Shown: positions 34,041 through 45,830 of the stretch, one piece after another | Layout: each line of letters begins with the position of its first letter | Numbering within the stretch: the stretch's first letter is position 1 | From: Spinellus fusiger | Lineage: Eukaryota > Mucoromycota > Mucoromycetes > Mucorales > Phycomycetaceae | Length of the DNA stretch: 64,000 nt | Direction of reading: 5' to 3' | Assembly (NCBI GenBank): GCA_025094145.1 | Contig: JALLLS010000081.1 | Span: forward strand, 92,761 to 156,760 | Notes under the pieces: model-generated | Told to the model about the DNA's origin: nothing | The model's input: only the letters and a program-made list of their open reading frames with translations | The model's database searches: none | Made by a program: the position numbers and the translations under genes

Positions 34041-34898
34041 TTCAAAGTATTTTTATTTTTGGGTGTTGGTTGCTATTCGCACATTGGGCATGTTAGCCAC
34101 CCTATGAGAACTTTTGGAAAAAAAATTGAAAAATGAATGAGAAACAGACGGACAAGAGAGATACAAAACCTCAAATGAGGGAAAAATAAGGGAAAAAATG
34201 AGAAATGATGGTAAAATGAGAATTATGAATAGACATCCAAAAAGGCCATAAAGTCAGCAAGGAAACCAGGACACCAAAAAGATAACCACCATCCTGTGGC
34301 GATTCGAAATCCAACGAGGGATACTTAGAACAACTCGGACAATCCTGAGAATATATGTAGTAATTACACTAGTAGCTTCTGGCTTTGCTAAACGGGTTAA
34401 GAATGGGTGGTAGAGGAGAGATCGGAGGAGAAGTGAGAATACAGCGTCTGTTGCTGAAGAAGTCTTTGCACTCTATGGCGGCGTTGGCGTTCCCGCTCAA
34501 CACACCCATCAGCAGCCTCAATGAGCAAGCTAACAGCTGATGGCTCTACCTTAAAGTCTCGAGTAGACGTGGCTCGATCAATGGTTTGCCGCAGTGTTAA
34601 AAAACTGAGCCAAAGATCTTGCCATTTAACAAAAGACTTAACCATATGCGGCAAAAGATTTAGACAATAGTCAATTGGATGAACGTCTTGTGGTGGGGCA
34701 GGAACTAGGAAAAACAAGAACGTGGAGCGTTCATGGTCAAGGAATTTGCATGTGAGAAAGTGGTCCATGTTAGCCGAAGGGTGTCCACATTGGCAAGGAA
34801 CTGAAGGTGTTGGTGGTAACCAAGCAATCCTTCATTTTAGTAGACGATGTCTTTCTTTGCGCGTGCACGGTAGTAGAAGAATTGGATCCCAAACAGGT
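34041..34898 (-). mobile_element. 5'-truncated LINE (non-LTR retrotransposon), flanked by a 16-bp target-site duplication
   Basis: CCTACAATTGATACAG occurs at 34025-34040 and again at 34899-34914. Between the copies, the minus strand carries the end of an ORF2-like frame and then an AT-rich 3' tail ending near 34041. The tail (about 34041-34117) is shared with the remnant at 9575-9658. The right duplication copy includes the first three bases of the neighbouring Tc1 element, so the LINE landed on the transposon end. Confidence 0.8.
34397..34897 (-). pseudogene. C-terminal fragment of a LINE reverse-transcriptase ORF
   Basis: Minus-strand frame reading LLKWRIAWLPPTPSVPCQCG then HPSANMDHFLTCKFLDHERS. 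The CQCG...HFLTC arrangement is the zinc-binding module found after the reverse transcriptase in many LINEs. It continues through VHPIDYCLNLLPHMVKSFVK and QTIDRATSTRDFKVEP to an Arg/Gln-rich end. The polymerase and endonuclease domains are missing through 5' truncation. Confidence 0.7.
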
Positions 34899-34911
34899 CC
34901 TACAATTGATA

Positions 34912-36249
34912 CAGCCACACTCAACTGAATTTAATACTTTTGAAAATAAATATCAGGACAAAATATATAGGATATGTTCAACATTAAATAAAATAATTTA
35001 CATTTGATATAGACCCTTCAAACTTTCACACAACAAAGCTTAATATATTTATTTATTGAAAATAGAAAATTAATAATACAGTTAATATTTTGTATGATCT
35101 CCTTTGGCATCAATGACTCCCTGGCATTTATCTGTCATACTTTGAACTAATTTTTGTGTAATTTCAACATCAACTCTCTCACACTCTTCTGCAGGTAGAC
35201 TATTCAAACTTTCAATATTGGTAATAAGTACTCTTTCTTCAATTTGTCTTTCCAATGCCCACCAGACGTGTTCAGTCGGAGTTAAGTCAGGTATTTGTGT
35301 AGGCTAGTACTCAAAGCCTCGAATCTGATGTGTCTCATTCTACCATCTGGCATAGGCCCCAGTATGACAGCTAGCACCTTCTTCTTGTAAAAGAAACTCC
35401 CTGTCATCTTTCTGATGCGATTCTAAGAACCAAGGATGGAACTCACCAGCCAAATTTTGATATATTCATCTTGGTTTACAGTGCCATTAACATAGACTCA
35501 TGGGCCAAATCTACCTACCCAAAAACAGCTCCAAATCATGACCCCACCACCACTAAACTTCGTTATTGGAACACTATGATACTAATCATAGTGTTAATTA
35601 ACTTCTCTGATGATATGGACACCTCCGTCGTTCTCTTTCAAGGTGTACCTGGATTCATCAGAACAAATGACACCTTTCCATTGGTCGTTCGTCCAATTGA
35701 CATGTTCTTTAGCTTAACGAAGCCGTTTCTCCTTGTGTTTCTCAGTTAAGGCTGGCTTATGAGCTGGAGAAAATAATTCAAACCCTAATTAATTGCAGTA
35801 GATGATCATACTGTTTCTACATATATCCATTTCAAACCTCAACATCTCCAATTTCAGCTGATTGTATGAGGCAAATGAACCCTTTCTAATAACACCTTCC
35901 AAGTGTCCAAAGTCCCTCTTACTAGATTTTCTATGTTTTCCGCGACTCTTTAAATGTAATAGTGACCCACGCTCTTTGATGTTTCTTATAATATCTTGAA
36001 CTGTGGACTTTATCATCTCAACTATACTTTCAATGACAGTCCAATTTAATCCAGCCCTCAGCAGGTAATAGATTCTCCATAGCTTTTTATCTTCTGCTTT
36101 ATCATATTCTCTATGAGTGTAAGTTTTTGAATATGTATCTGACATGTTGTGTTGGTTTAATAATATTTATAAAGAAGAAGAGTTTTATACAAAAAAAAAA
36201 TTTTTTTATTAAATTTTCAGCAAGTATTAAATTCAATTGGATGAGGCTG
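34912..36249 (-). mobile_element. Tc1/mariner-like transposon, family A, copy 2 (dead)
   Basis: TA-flanked (34910-34911, 36250-36251). The left end CAGCCACACTCAACTGAATT and the right end, the inverse of CAGCCTCATCCAATTGAATT, both continue TAATACTT. Length is 1,338 bp, against 1,343 bp for copy 1. It lies in the opposite orientation, with the transposase on the minus strand. Confidence 0.92.
35082..36145 (-). pseudogene. Tc1-family transposase relic (family A, copy 2)
   Basis: An ATG start is preserved (MSDTYSKTYTHREYDKAEDK), followed by LWRIYYLLRAGLNWTVIESI, GSLLHLKSRGKHRKSSKRDF and YNQLKLEMLRFEMDICRNSM, then a stop after IIYCN. Beyond it are the HKPALTEKHKEK and NWTNDQWKGVICSDES segments (first Asp), then EFLLQEEGASCHTGAYARW, where the usual second Asp reads Glu. 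TEHVWWALERQIEE follows, and the end is GVIDAKGDHTKY. Several stops and frame changes are present. Not functional. Confidence 0.85.
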
Positions 36250-36251
36250 TA

Positions 36252-37518
36252 TATCTGCTATGGATACTCCTATTTTTTACTTATGCTTTTTTTTTGTATT
36301 ATTTATCTAACTCATTTCATTAATCAAAATGATAAAATCTTCAAATCTACTTAACTTGATTGAAGATAAAGAAACTATAAAAAATCATATCTGAATATTT
36401 GGCCAAAACACCTCTTCTAACTTGGAAGTATAAAGACATGTTAAAAATATTGCTCAACGGCAACCTCCGCTTTGACCCATCTGAAAACAACCTAAAGGCT
36501 TTGGTTGACATTTATCTAGAAAAAGTTTACAAGTCAGATCAATCAAAAAATACTGTAGATGATGACACTGAAGAAAAAGAAATGTTGACTAGCATAAGCA
36601 AATACAAGACCTCGACTATGGAGTCATAGGATAAAGAGCACAAAGATGATGAAGCACATGGAAGCAATTGCCTGTCAGTGGGAGGGACTAAACCTGACCA
36701 TATATGCAACAAAATATATATAAAGAAATAAAATTATTAAGTACGTAAAAGGATCATTTGCTATGCCCAAGAGGAACTATCCTTAATGTTATAATAGTTC
36801 CATATTGTGAATCTTTTATTGATTTAATAACCATATATAATACAAGATTGATTATTTCTATTTTACTATAAAGATAATTAATAAATACGGACCTCTATTT
36901 AATGATAAGATTAGCTAGTTATGATAATATTACGAATTACACAATTGGAATTTTTCACTTTAGATTACTGTCCTAAGACTATTTCCAAAAATGGATGTTC
37001 ATAGTTTGTGTCGCAGAACAACCAAAAGAGGAAGGTTACTATATGTGTCAGTGACGCGCAAGCAATACAACGCATTCTATCATCGACACTCTTGCATTAT
37101 ACCATCAAACGTATACCTCATATCATAGCCTATAGCAGTAGAAAATAATTATAAAAGAGATGTAAAATTGAATGAATAAAGAGAAGATTTTAACAACACG
37201 TTGAATGACCGGATTCTTTTGATATCTAAGATCAAAGACGACATAACAAGGAAAATTGATGATTGTAAATTCTGTTAAAGGATAAGTTCAAATTATAAAT
37301 TATATTAGGAGATAAATTAATTAAAGATCATAGAAGAAATAGTTTGGATTGAAATAGTAAGACTAAGTTTGGGTTTTGTTTTATTCATATGTAGGCTATT
37401 ATCATAACAATAAGTGTTGTAACTATTCATACCATCATCATTATCAATATCAAAGAAAGAAATTGATAAATACTGCTTGCTGTTATGCTAGAAATGTTAT
37501 GATTAAGAATCGATCTTT
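36252..37518. other. AT-rich spacer between Tc1 copy 2 and HP1
   Basis: A 76-codon open frame near 36400-36629 (KDMLKILLNGNLRFDPSENN, EEKEMLTSISKYKTS) lacks an ATG at its head and has no recognised relatives. It could be a gene relic. Otherwise nothing is seen. Confidence 0.4.
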
Positions 37519-38888
37519 TCACAGTGGCTCCATGGAGCCAAACTGAAGTTTTGTCTCGTAATAATCAATCAACTATCAACATCAAAATAGTGTAAATGTA
37601 TGTCTCTATTTTTGTGGCTATTCTTATAGTAACATTACCTTTTGAGGACACTTTTTACGAATCATTTCTCCAGGATATAGAGCAAAAACGCCATCCGTCC
37701 TAGCCAGTGAGTATCAAATCATTCTAGTATTGACTTACCACCGAACAACACAACCAATGACACCTTCAGGATCATTTTTTGGTTCACGTGTAGCAAGGAC
37801 AACCTCTTGAACTGACTCATTCCAATCCCACATATTGTCTGTGCGGAAATCAACATCATTGATAACAGACTCGATATCTGTTTTTCCCACAGTCTGCTTT
37901 TCCTCACTCATAAAATCGGTGTGTTTCTTGGATTTTTTTGATTTGTAATTTTCCTTTGCTGCCGGGATTTTCTTTTTCTCTACTTTTTCCTCTTCTTCCT
38001 CTTTTTCCTCTTCTTCCTCTTCTTCCTCATCTTCCTTCTCGTTCATAATTTCATTTTCTTTTGCCTCCGCTACCACCAATTTTCTTTTTTTTACATATAT
38101 AGCCTTTATAGGGATATCACTGTCAGTATCTGGATAGGATGTAAGAGTTGCTTTCTTTTGAACTTTTAAGCTTCTCTTAGCTACTTTGGCTTTTTCATTG
38201 GTTTTCTCTACTCTTCTGTCCTCTGTCTTTTTATCCCCTGTCTTTTTATCCTTCTTGTCTACTATCTTGATTTCTTTTTTAGGCTCCTTTAGCTCTTTCT
38301 TGCCAATTTTTTTGTCTGATATTTTTTCTTTCTTTGGAGCTGGCTCCTCAATATCGATATGAGCCTGACGTTTTCTCGAGGCAACAGATTCGGTCTTTCC
38401 CTGTTTCACTTCATTTGATTCAATGACTTCTTTCTTAGTTCGTACGATTTTTTTAGGCACTGGTTGACTACTGAAGTTTTCATCCACAGTTACTTTCTCC
38501 CAGTACTTCTTTACGAGTGCTTCGGCATCACTAGATAAGATACGTCAGTGAAAAGAAAAGAAAAAACACGAAGATATAGAGAGAATACTTGAGTTTTTAG
38601 TTTAATTATACACCACTTACACGTTTTTACTATCCTCCCATGTGTCGTCTTCCTCTGAATAGCCTTTCCAGTGAATTTTGAAATGAAGGCATCGATTCTA
38701 TTAGAGAAAAGGTCCAGCCCAAGACATTGAATAAAATGGCTCTATAGAAGAATAAGGTACAAGAAATTACTTGCCTTTCCTTGATAACGGTGACCAACAA
38801 TAGAATCGACTTCATAAATTTCTTCATCTTCTGAGCTTGAAGCAGGGCTTTCTGCTACAGGTTCAATTTTTTTAGAGGTACGTCCCAT
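37519..38888 (-). CDS. Heterochromatin protein 1 homologue (chromodomain + chromo shadow domain)
   Basis: Binds H3K9-methylated nucleosomes. Exon 1 ends EEIYEVDSIVGHRYQGK. After an intron with a GC donor comes NRCLHFKIHWKGYSEEDDTW, completing a chromodomain with its aromatic cage residues (Y, W, Y). A long Lys/Glu-rich hinge follows (KKEKISDKKIGKKELKEPKK; EDEEEEEEEEKEEEEE), then the chromo shadow domain split over three exons: NMWDWNESVQEVVLATREP, EGVIGCVVRW/TDGVFALYPG, MIRKKCPQK/LIDYYETKLQ, ending FGSMEPL. The last exon was found by splicing at CAAAAG|GTAATG; without it the frame ends early. Swi6/HP1-type role inferred. Confidence 0.92.
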
Positions 38889-40597
38889 TGTGAAAGAAGA
38901 GAGGAGAAGAGAAAAATAGCTTTCTTACTTTTCCCTCTTACATTTTGACCCCTTCTGCTACGTGTTGATTAGCAGTCACAGTTTTATCTCTGTGTATAGT
39001 GGTATAGAGATAGATTTATTCTACTTGCAATTGATTGCCAACAAAAACAAAGTGTCTCATATGAATACGATTCATAGTTGGAAACATGAAATTAAATAGA
39101 AGACTTAATACACTAGCTTAAGAATCTGAGTCGTCAATCTATCTATTAAAAACAGTAGGATTAATTCTATGTATCACTCTATAATAGGATTGCTAGCACT
39201 AATATGCTGAAAACAACTTGTAACAGTATAATGTAATTGTAATATCATTTTATATTGTATAATGTATATTTCTTTTCTTTAATAATATCATTAAATACAT
39301 AATTATGGGTAGTGATAAATTGAAAATAAAATAAAATTATAGAACTCATAGGGAGATAACTATAAACACTAAGATATTACACAAAAAACGAATTGAAAGA
39401 TGTACATAACAAAGCTCTCTTTTATATTTGACAGAAAGATTGGTAAAAGAACATTCAATAACAAGTAATAGAGATCCAAGAGGGAGTATGACGTGCGGTG
39501 TTACAGAAAGCGGAAAAGGGAGTGTGGTTATATTAAAAAGAAAAACATAATAGAAAATATTAGCCTGTAAGGCATTTAGAGTAACCTTAGCCTTTACAAT
39601 AAACTTCATTAGATACTAGAAAAAATTCACATTTAGTAATAAAAAAAAAGAGAGAAGGCATACATTACATTATATATTTATTGTAGGATATATTAAATTA
39701 TACACCCTTCTGCTAGAAAATGACCACATCGCGAGACTATTTCATATACATTCTGTTCAATTGTTAATCAGATGCAACTGAGCCAGCTGATGGGCAAAGC
39801 ATAGTTATCACCATACATATAAAGTAATTAACTGAGTTTATAAGTTTCGGAGTTTATAAGTTTCGTACAACATAATATTGTGAATAAAATTGATCTAACA
39901 TCTTACTATATGTTTGTTGTATCCAAGGTCAATACAGAAGACATGTCTAATAGAAGGAGCACTGATCAATTGCACATTACTGATAAGTTAGATAAGGCCT
40001 GTTCATAGATCCAAATACACAAGGCATAGTCAAGTATGAACGCCTGTTTGTACTCATACTAATACTAGACAAGAAGCACATAAGTGTAATAATGACAATT
40101 GAGAAGTAAATAAAGAGTTGTATTATTCACTCAATAAAAACATAATCTTGAATAAAGTCCTGTCACTATCAGTCTCTTTATTTAAGATTTGGATAAAACT
40201 GTATTACAAAATAGTACCACATTATAAAACTATAGAGCATTATCAGTTTCATATGTTTTATAAAATGAATTACTCCATTATTCCATTATATTGATATCTC
40301 TTTTAAATGCATTATTAAAGGGTGCTTTCTACTTTATTTATAAAAATGTAGTGTGTTCTATTATTTATTTATATTTGACTCTTTTTACAGTCAGAAGACA
40401 AGACAAAAATACCAGCACTTAAAACAAAATAGGGGTAAAACTATAGTTTCTCTAAGGTATCACCAGAGTGCAAAGATAAGAATCAAGGTATGACAACGAT
40501 ATATATAATTACCTTATATAGGTATATTATTACACATATAAAGATGTCTGACTTTAAAGTGGTAACACGACCATCCTGTTAAGTCCATCCCAGATTT
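38889..40597. other. AT-rich gene-free stretch upstream of HP1
   Basis: HP1 promoter side, then about 1.6 kb without a supported gene or recognisable element. Confidence 0.5.
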
Positions 40598-42001
40598 TAC
40601 TGTTTTATGGAACTGTGTTTAAAATCAAAAGGTTTATGGATATCCAAATCATTATCTCCTTTATCGGATAATCACCTTCCATAAATAGAAATACCGATCA
40701 TCTCAGTCAATAGAAACACAAACTACCTAAACGGGACCACATGGTAGAAGATGAGTTAGTTAGCAAGGCGTATATCTAGGGGATGATACTTTAGCAAGAA
40801 GGGGCTTTCCATAGCTTTTATTAGTAGATATTAGTAATTAGAAAAGTATAAAAGAAGTGAAAAAGACCCACCAATAAAGATCAGACTTTATTTACTCTTT
40901 GAACTGTCTGGATTTCATTTGTTTAAAGCCAAAGACGACACCTTTTGTAGAATACCTCAATATCAAATTGTATTATCAATAGAATATAGTGTTGATGAAT
41001 AGAATTGTTTATTGTAATAGTATAGCTACTGCCAAAATGCATTCTCCTCATATCAATAGAGTCTACACCCTAAAATGATAATAATTTATCCTTGGGAGAT
41101 AGATGGATATGCTCAGGAGTATACCCTAGACAGTATAGAAGACCACCTAAGACTGACTTGAGAAGAGTCTTTAATTGCCTAATAATAATACAATGAGTGT
41201 CTTGTGGAATACAATGATATCAAGCCCAGATGAGGGCACTGCTTACCTTTTTATCACTAGAATAGCCTTTGGTAGTGTCTATCACCTCCCCTTGTTAATA
41301 ATAGTACATTACCTAGCTCAGTTATGTTCATCTTGAAAAGTACTTAAGTGTTAAGTTGTATGGTTTCTGTGAGATAGAACAAGAGAGAAATATCAAAGCA
41401 AATAATTTTTCTTTCTCTATTATGGTGATCTACTACACTATAGTCTTTACTCATAAAATTCACAAGTCAAACAATTCACACTCTATTTGCCTTGAACCTA
41501 AAATACAGTATTAGAAACAATACCTTGTTATCATTAGGCATCACTGTTAATGTCAGTTACAATGAGGTAGTTGTTAAAGTGGTTATGAATATTGATTCAA
41601 TGAATGACTATAATGTTTTTAATATAATTGAATCTGTCTCTATCTACTGGACAATGGTTACTAGAGTTAACCTCATGAGTTCTATAATAAATCTTTCTTA
41701 AGCAATGCTATACTGTAAATACTCTGGGCTTAAGGATAACACATTATGTTAAACAATAAATGCAATGACGGAGTTTAAATACTAACTTTATCTCCTTCCT
41801 TTCATATCCAACTCTATACTTTTTAATTGCAAAGTCAATAGTCATTGCCAGAATAGGCAGTTCGAGTTTGAAATAGTATATTTAAACATCGAAAAGCATT
41901 TTCAAACAAATTAGCCAATCAAATAGAGTGTGATATTATTCTCATAATATTTCCTTATATATCCCAAGAATATTTGGGTGTGTAAATATTATAATGTCTT
42001 T
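40598..42001 (+). repeat. Dispersed non-coding repeat R1, copy B (longest)
   Basis: Aligns with the reverse complement of 27238-28386 and directly with 52551-53358. Landmarks in order: AATCAAAAGGTTTATGG, TTTTGTAGAATACC, GTTGATGAATAGAATTG, TATAGCTACTGCC, GGATATGCTCAGGAGTATAC, CAAGCCCAGATGAGGGCA, GATAACACATTATGTTAA, TTTTTAATTGCAAAGTCAAT, CCCAAGAATATTTGGGTGTG. The right end is inverse to TACACACCC. No protein is conserved. Confidence 0.75.
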
Positions 42002-43214
42002 TGCATGACAAAATTCAATAAGATACACCCTATATCACTTTTTAGATAGTTTACCTGTATCATGGGTTTCCGTCAGTTAGTCAACAGAGGCTCCAGTAAT
42101 TAATGGGAAAGGAGAAGGAATGGAGATGAACCAGAAGGCTTGGGACCCTTTATTGATTCTAGGTGTATATTTATGTTTTCTTTTGTTCTATCTACAAAAG
42201 TACTATGAGAGGGTGCCATTTTCCCTTGGAGACATTAGAATATGTCTAAAGTTCAATGTAGCAGATAGATCACAATTCCCAAAGCCTCAATGTCTTGTTC
42301 TTTATATAATATTAAAGTGTTAGCTACTATTCATCATATGTTAATATGGTAGTGTCTTCAACGACTTAATGAATCCAAAGGTATTTGTTTAGTTAACGTA
42401 AGGTTCACTCTGCTCTTTTCTATTCAACTTCTTTGTCACTCTTCTATACTTCTATTCTACTCTAATGATTACTACACATAGAAGAACTTGGCTTTAATCA
42501 ACACCAAAAGGCATACATTCTAACATAGGCTGCTGTACTCTTATACTATCTTTAAAAGGTCTATACTATACACCACTTAGTATATCTCTTCTCAGTATGT
42601 CTTGGTTATGCCATATAAAATCTAGGCAACCTTGCTCAATGTTAGCCTATACTCTATACTGATAAAAAGGGCTTTCTAAATAAATGCAAGTAATTGGGTA
42701 TATAGTTAGAATTAACATATTTGTCCAAGAATAATTGAATTGAATACTTTTGAAAACAAATATCAGGATAGAACAGATAGGACATGCTCAACATTAAAAA
42801 ATGTATAGAATGCTTGTAGGTGTCTGATAATGTTTTATTTATTTATTAATTAATTCAAAGTATTGTCTCAGCAGATAAAGTACTATTCTACTTATTTCAA
42901 GACTCTGTCTTTACTTCAATTCTCTTATAAATATAAAGAGTATTTTAAATCTCTTGTAATAGTTTATTCATTGTTATATCAGAAAGGTACCCATTCAAAC
43001 AAGATATACATTTTTAAGTAGTGTGTATATTTTGTATATCTCCATCTCATATGGAAAGTACTTAGTGCCAGGACACACTATATCTGAGCTATTTCTTAAG
43101 AGTAAAACATTTGCTGCTACCGTCTATCCATGCCTGTCACCTGTTAACATTATCTTTAGAAATTATTATTATTCTTTTGTAAAACCAAATAACTCAAAAT
43201 GTTTATTATGTCAT
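42002..43214. other. AT-rich spacer downstream of the epsin gene
   Basis: No gene supported. It contains a Tc1 family A terminal fragment, listed separately. Confidence 0.5.
42735..42806 (+). mobile_element. Solo terminal fragment of Tc1 family A
   Basis: AATTGAATTGAATACTTTTG followed by AAAACAAATATCAGGA and GGACATGCTCAACATTAAA matches the left 75 bases of copy 2 (34920-34990) with few changes. The outermost bases and the rest of the element are missing. Confidence 0.7.
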
Positions 43215-44974
43215 TTAAAACAAAAGATCATCAAAAACAGAACTCTTAGCATTTCCTGACTGTTTGTTTGTAGTAGGAGTTGCAGAGATACCAGAGTTGG
43301 AAGAAGCCCAATCGCTCCATCCAGCATTAACACTTGAGGTCTTCAATGTATTCATAGAAGGTCCCAATGTAGGCTTAATGGGTCCAGTCGATTTACCAAG
43401 AGAGTCTAACGACACAAATGAAGAAGCCTGGGACCATATGCCACCTGGTAAGTCTACCTTTTTTGTTGGCTGGGGAGGTTGGCCTGAGGATGAGGAATTG
43501 TTACTGAAACTATTGAGGGTAGGTGTTTGAGGAGAGGGAGTGTCTATCATAAGAGAGTTGAAAGAATTGAGAGCAAACAAGTTATGCTGCTGTTGCTGTT
43601 GTTGAGAGATAATAGGTGGGGTAGCAGGTGCAGTAACAGGAGCTGAGAAGGTATCATCTCCTAAAAGATCAAATAAATCGTTTGTGGTGTTTGGCTTGCT
43701 TGGTTTGATAGAAGATGATACGGCAGGTGCACTTTGGAAATCATCAAAGTCATCTAAGGACACGAATATACATGTTATTAAAACACTCTTTCTCTGTCTT
43801 CAGCTACTTTACCATCCACATCGACAGCTGCTGCAGAGCCTGAAGCAAAATCTCCCCAATCATTATCATTTTCTTTGGTAGAAGATCTGTTATCAAACTC
43901 TGAACCAAAATCAAACAAATTGGCTTCATTGGCTGTCTTTGGTCGGTGTGTCGTCTTACTAGATGAAGAAGAGTAGTCTTCGACTTCTCTCTGGCTGCTC
44001 TGTGGCTCATCAAAGTCATCGTATTTACTAGGCTCAAAACGGTTGTGTTTATCCTCCTCGTCATGGAAACCGTTACTGCCGCTACTACCGCTACTTATGC
44101 CTCCACCGCCACCAGAATACACGGAATCACTGCCAAATCCACCGAATCGAGATCCACCACTCATGCCACCACTCATGCCACCACTCATGCTACCGCCCAT
44201 ACCATAAGAAGCCTCTGAGCCAACTCCTGTGTACTTGTTGCGGTTTGCTCTTGCCTTTTTACGCTCAACCTTGATAAGGTCAGTGTTTGAAAGTAAGTCT
44301 GACAGCTCTTTGGCTCGGTTACGAACTATACACAACAAGTTTATCTTTGGAGTACGGAAAAAAGGTCACTCACTATTGACACCTTGATCTTTGCCTTTTT
44401 CATCAATGAAATGAAAGTTTCTCATTATTTTTATAGTAGAGATATGTGAACGTGCATCATCTACTACGCGCTCACAGCCATTCTTTACTAGATATTCCAA
44501 AAGAACAAGAGCCTAACAAATGAATAAATACACTATAAACACAAGCTACCTTGTATATTTGTCTCCATTGTTTTGCTTCTTTCTCTGTAAAGCGCTTATA
44601 AAGTGTAGGCATAATCTCATTGAAATATTGGCTTGATATACTGATAAGCAAGAGAATAGACAGGAAAAACACTTACTAGTTGAAAGTGCCCTGAGCAATC
44701 TCTTGCATGAGAGTACTTGAAGCACCCCATGCCTCGTTATTCGTTGCTTCGTGCACTTTGGCTTCCATCTCCGTGTAGTTAAGTACTACATTTTTGCTAA
44801 AATAGAACGTTTGTATCGTCTGTTACTACAGCAACACCTACACTTTATTGATGACATCCTTATAAATATGAAAAAAAGAGTTAACCATTGTCCAATGTAG
44901 AGTAGTGAATAACCAAGATGATTTACCTTTACTTCCCAAAAGTCTGGGATTTGTCCTTGGAATAGGCTATTCAT
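43215..44974 (-). CDS. ENT3: Ent3/epsinR-type ENTH-domain clathrin adaptor
   Basis: Lipid-binding adaptor for trans-Golgi/endosome clathrin traffic. The ENTH domain is assembled from MNSLFQGQIPDFWEVK, a 17-nt exon (44842-44858, DVINKV), KNVVLNYTEMEAKVHEATNN, EAWGASSTLMQEIAQGTF, QYFNEIMPTLYKRFTEKEAK, ALVLLEYLVKNGCERVVDDA, HISTIKIMRNFHFIDEKGKD and VRNRAKELSDLLSNTDLIKV. The unstructured tail has a Met/Gly/Ser repeat (GGSMSGGMSGGMSGGS), an acidic DDDFDDFQSAP motif of the kind bound by gamma-adaptin/GGA ears, and the family end block LPGGIWSQASSFVSLDSLGK with KPTLGPSMNTL. It ends SSVFDDLLF. The gamma-ear motif and the end block favour Ent3/Ent5/CLINT1 over plasma-membrane epsins. Confidence 0.9.
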
Positions 44975-45619
44975 GACACTCTTCACTTCAACAAGTCCAA
45001 CGAGAGGCCTTAAGTCTTACAGGTGAAGTATGTCACTGACGTCATCTCTCCCGGTATAGGTTTGGTTTTCATACCCAATGAAAATATACAAGTGCCTCTT
45101 CATTTTAACTGTCTATGGCTTTATGTTTGTTCATTATGGATTTGTATGTCTTGACTTAAGGTATTTAAGAAATAATAAATATTTAGACCAATGGTATGTT
45201 AATAAATATATCAATTTTCTAATGAAAGAAGTAGTCTTTTGGTATTTTATTATCCGAACCTTATAGTTAGAAGGAACTGTAGTCTTTTTATTAAAGTTAT
45301 TAATATTAAACATACATTATTTCATAGGCTATGGACTGATATTCCTTGTTATTTTCAAATCTTTAGGCTATAAATTAAGGTGAGATTCCTTACTACATTG
45401 CAATTGAATGGGAAAGAAAAGACAGTAAAGAAGTAACTTATAGGAAATTAAAATGAGTAAGGTCAAGTAATGATCGACCTTTGAATTTATCTATTTTCTG
45501 CTGTAGGAAATAATTGTCTTGTGCTCAGCATTAGCATATTTATCTATTCTCAAATTACACATTTCTATTCCTTTCGATTCTCATAAAGCGCCTACAGACG
45601 CCTCAAAACCCAAATTTAC

Positions 45620-45830
45620 CACTATAGAATACACCTACACTTGAGAGAACTCTTTCATCTTGGAGCACAAGTGTCCTTCTCCAGCAGTGAAACAACCGAC
45701 GAATTCAACTTCAGCATTTGTTTAAATGCACGTCCAAATCATCCCACAGCCCCTCTGCCAAACACTAAGGCATAGTAAATGCTCATGGTTACCGTCAAGT
45801 AGCCCACACCTCATACATTCTATTTTAAAA
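45620..45830 (-). pseudogene. Possible LINE C-terminal relic
   Basis: On the minus strand the frame reads ECMRCGLLDGNHEHLLCLSV followed by WQRGCGMIWTCI and a stop. CxxCG...EHxxxC resembles the zinc-binding segment after LINE reverse transcriptases, as at 34397-34897, but from another family. Short and isolated. Confidence 0.35.

Noticed and set aside
36399..36629. 76-codon open frame beside Tc1 copy 2
   Set aside because: Begins at TTG, no ATG near the start, no family recognised; mentioned only as a possible relic.
41492..41701. 69-codon frame inside repeat R1 copy B
   Set aside because: Starts with TTG, is not conserved in copies A and C, so it is not evidence of coding capacity.
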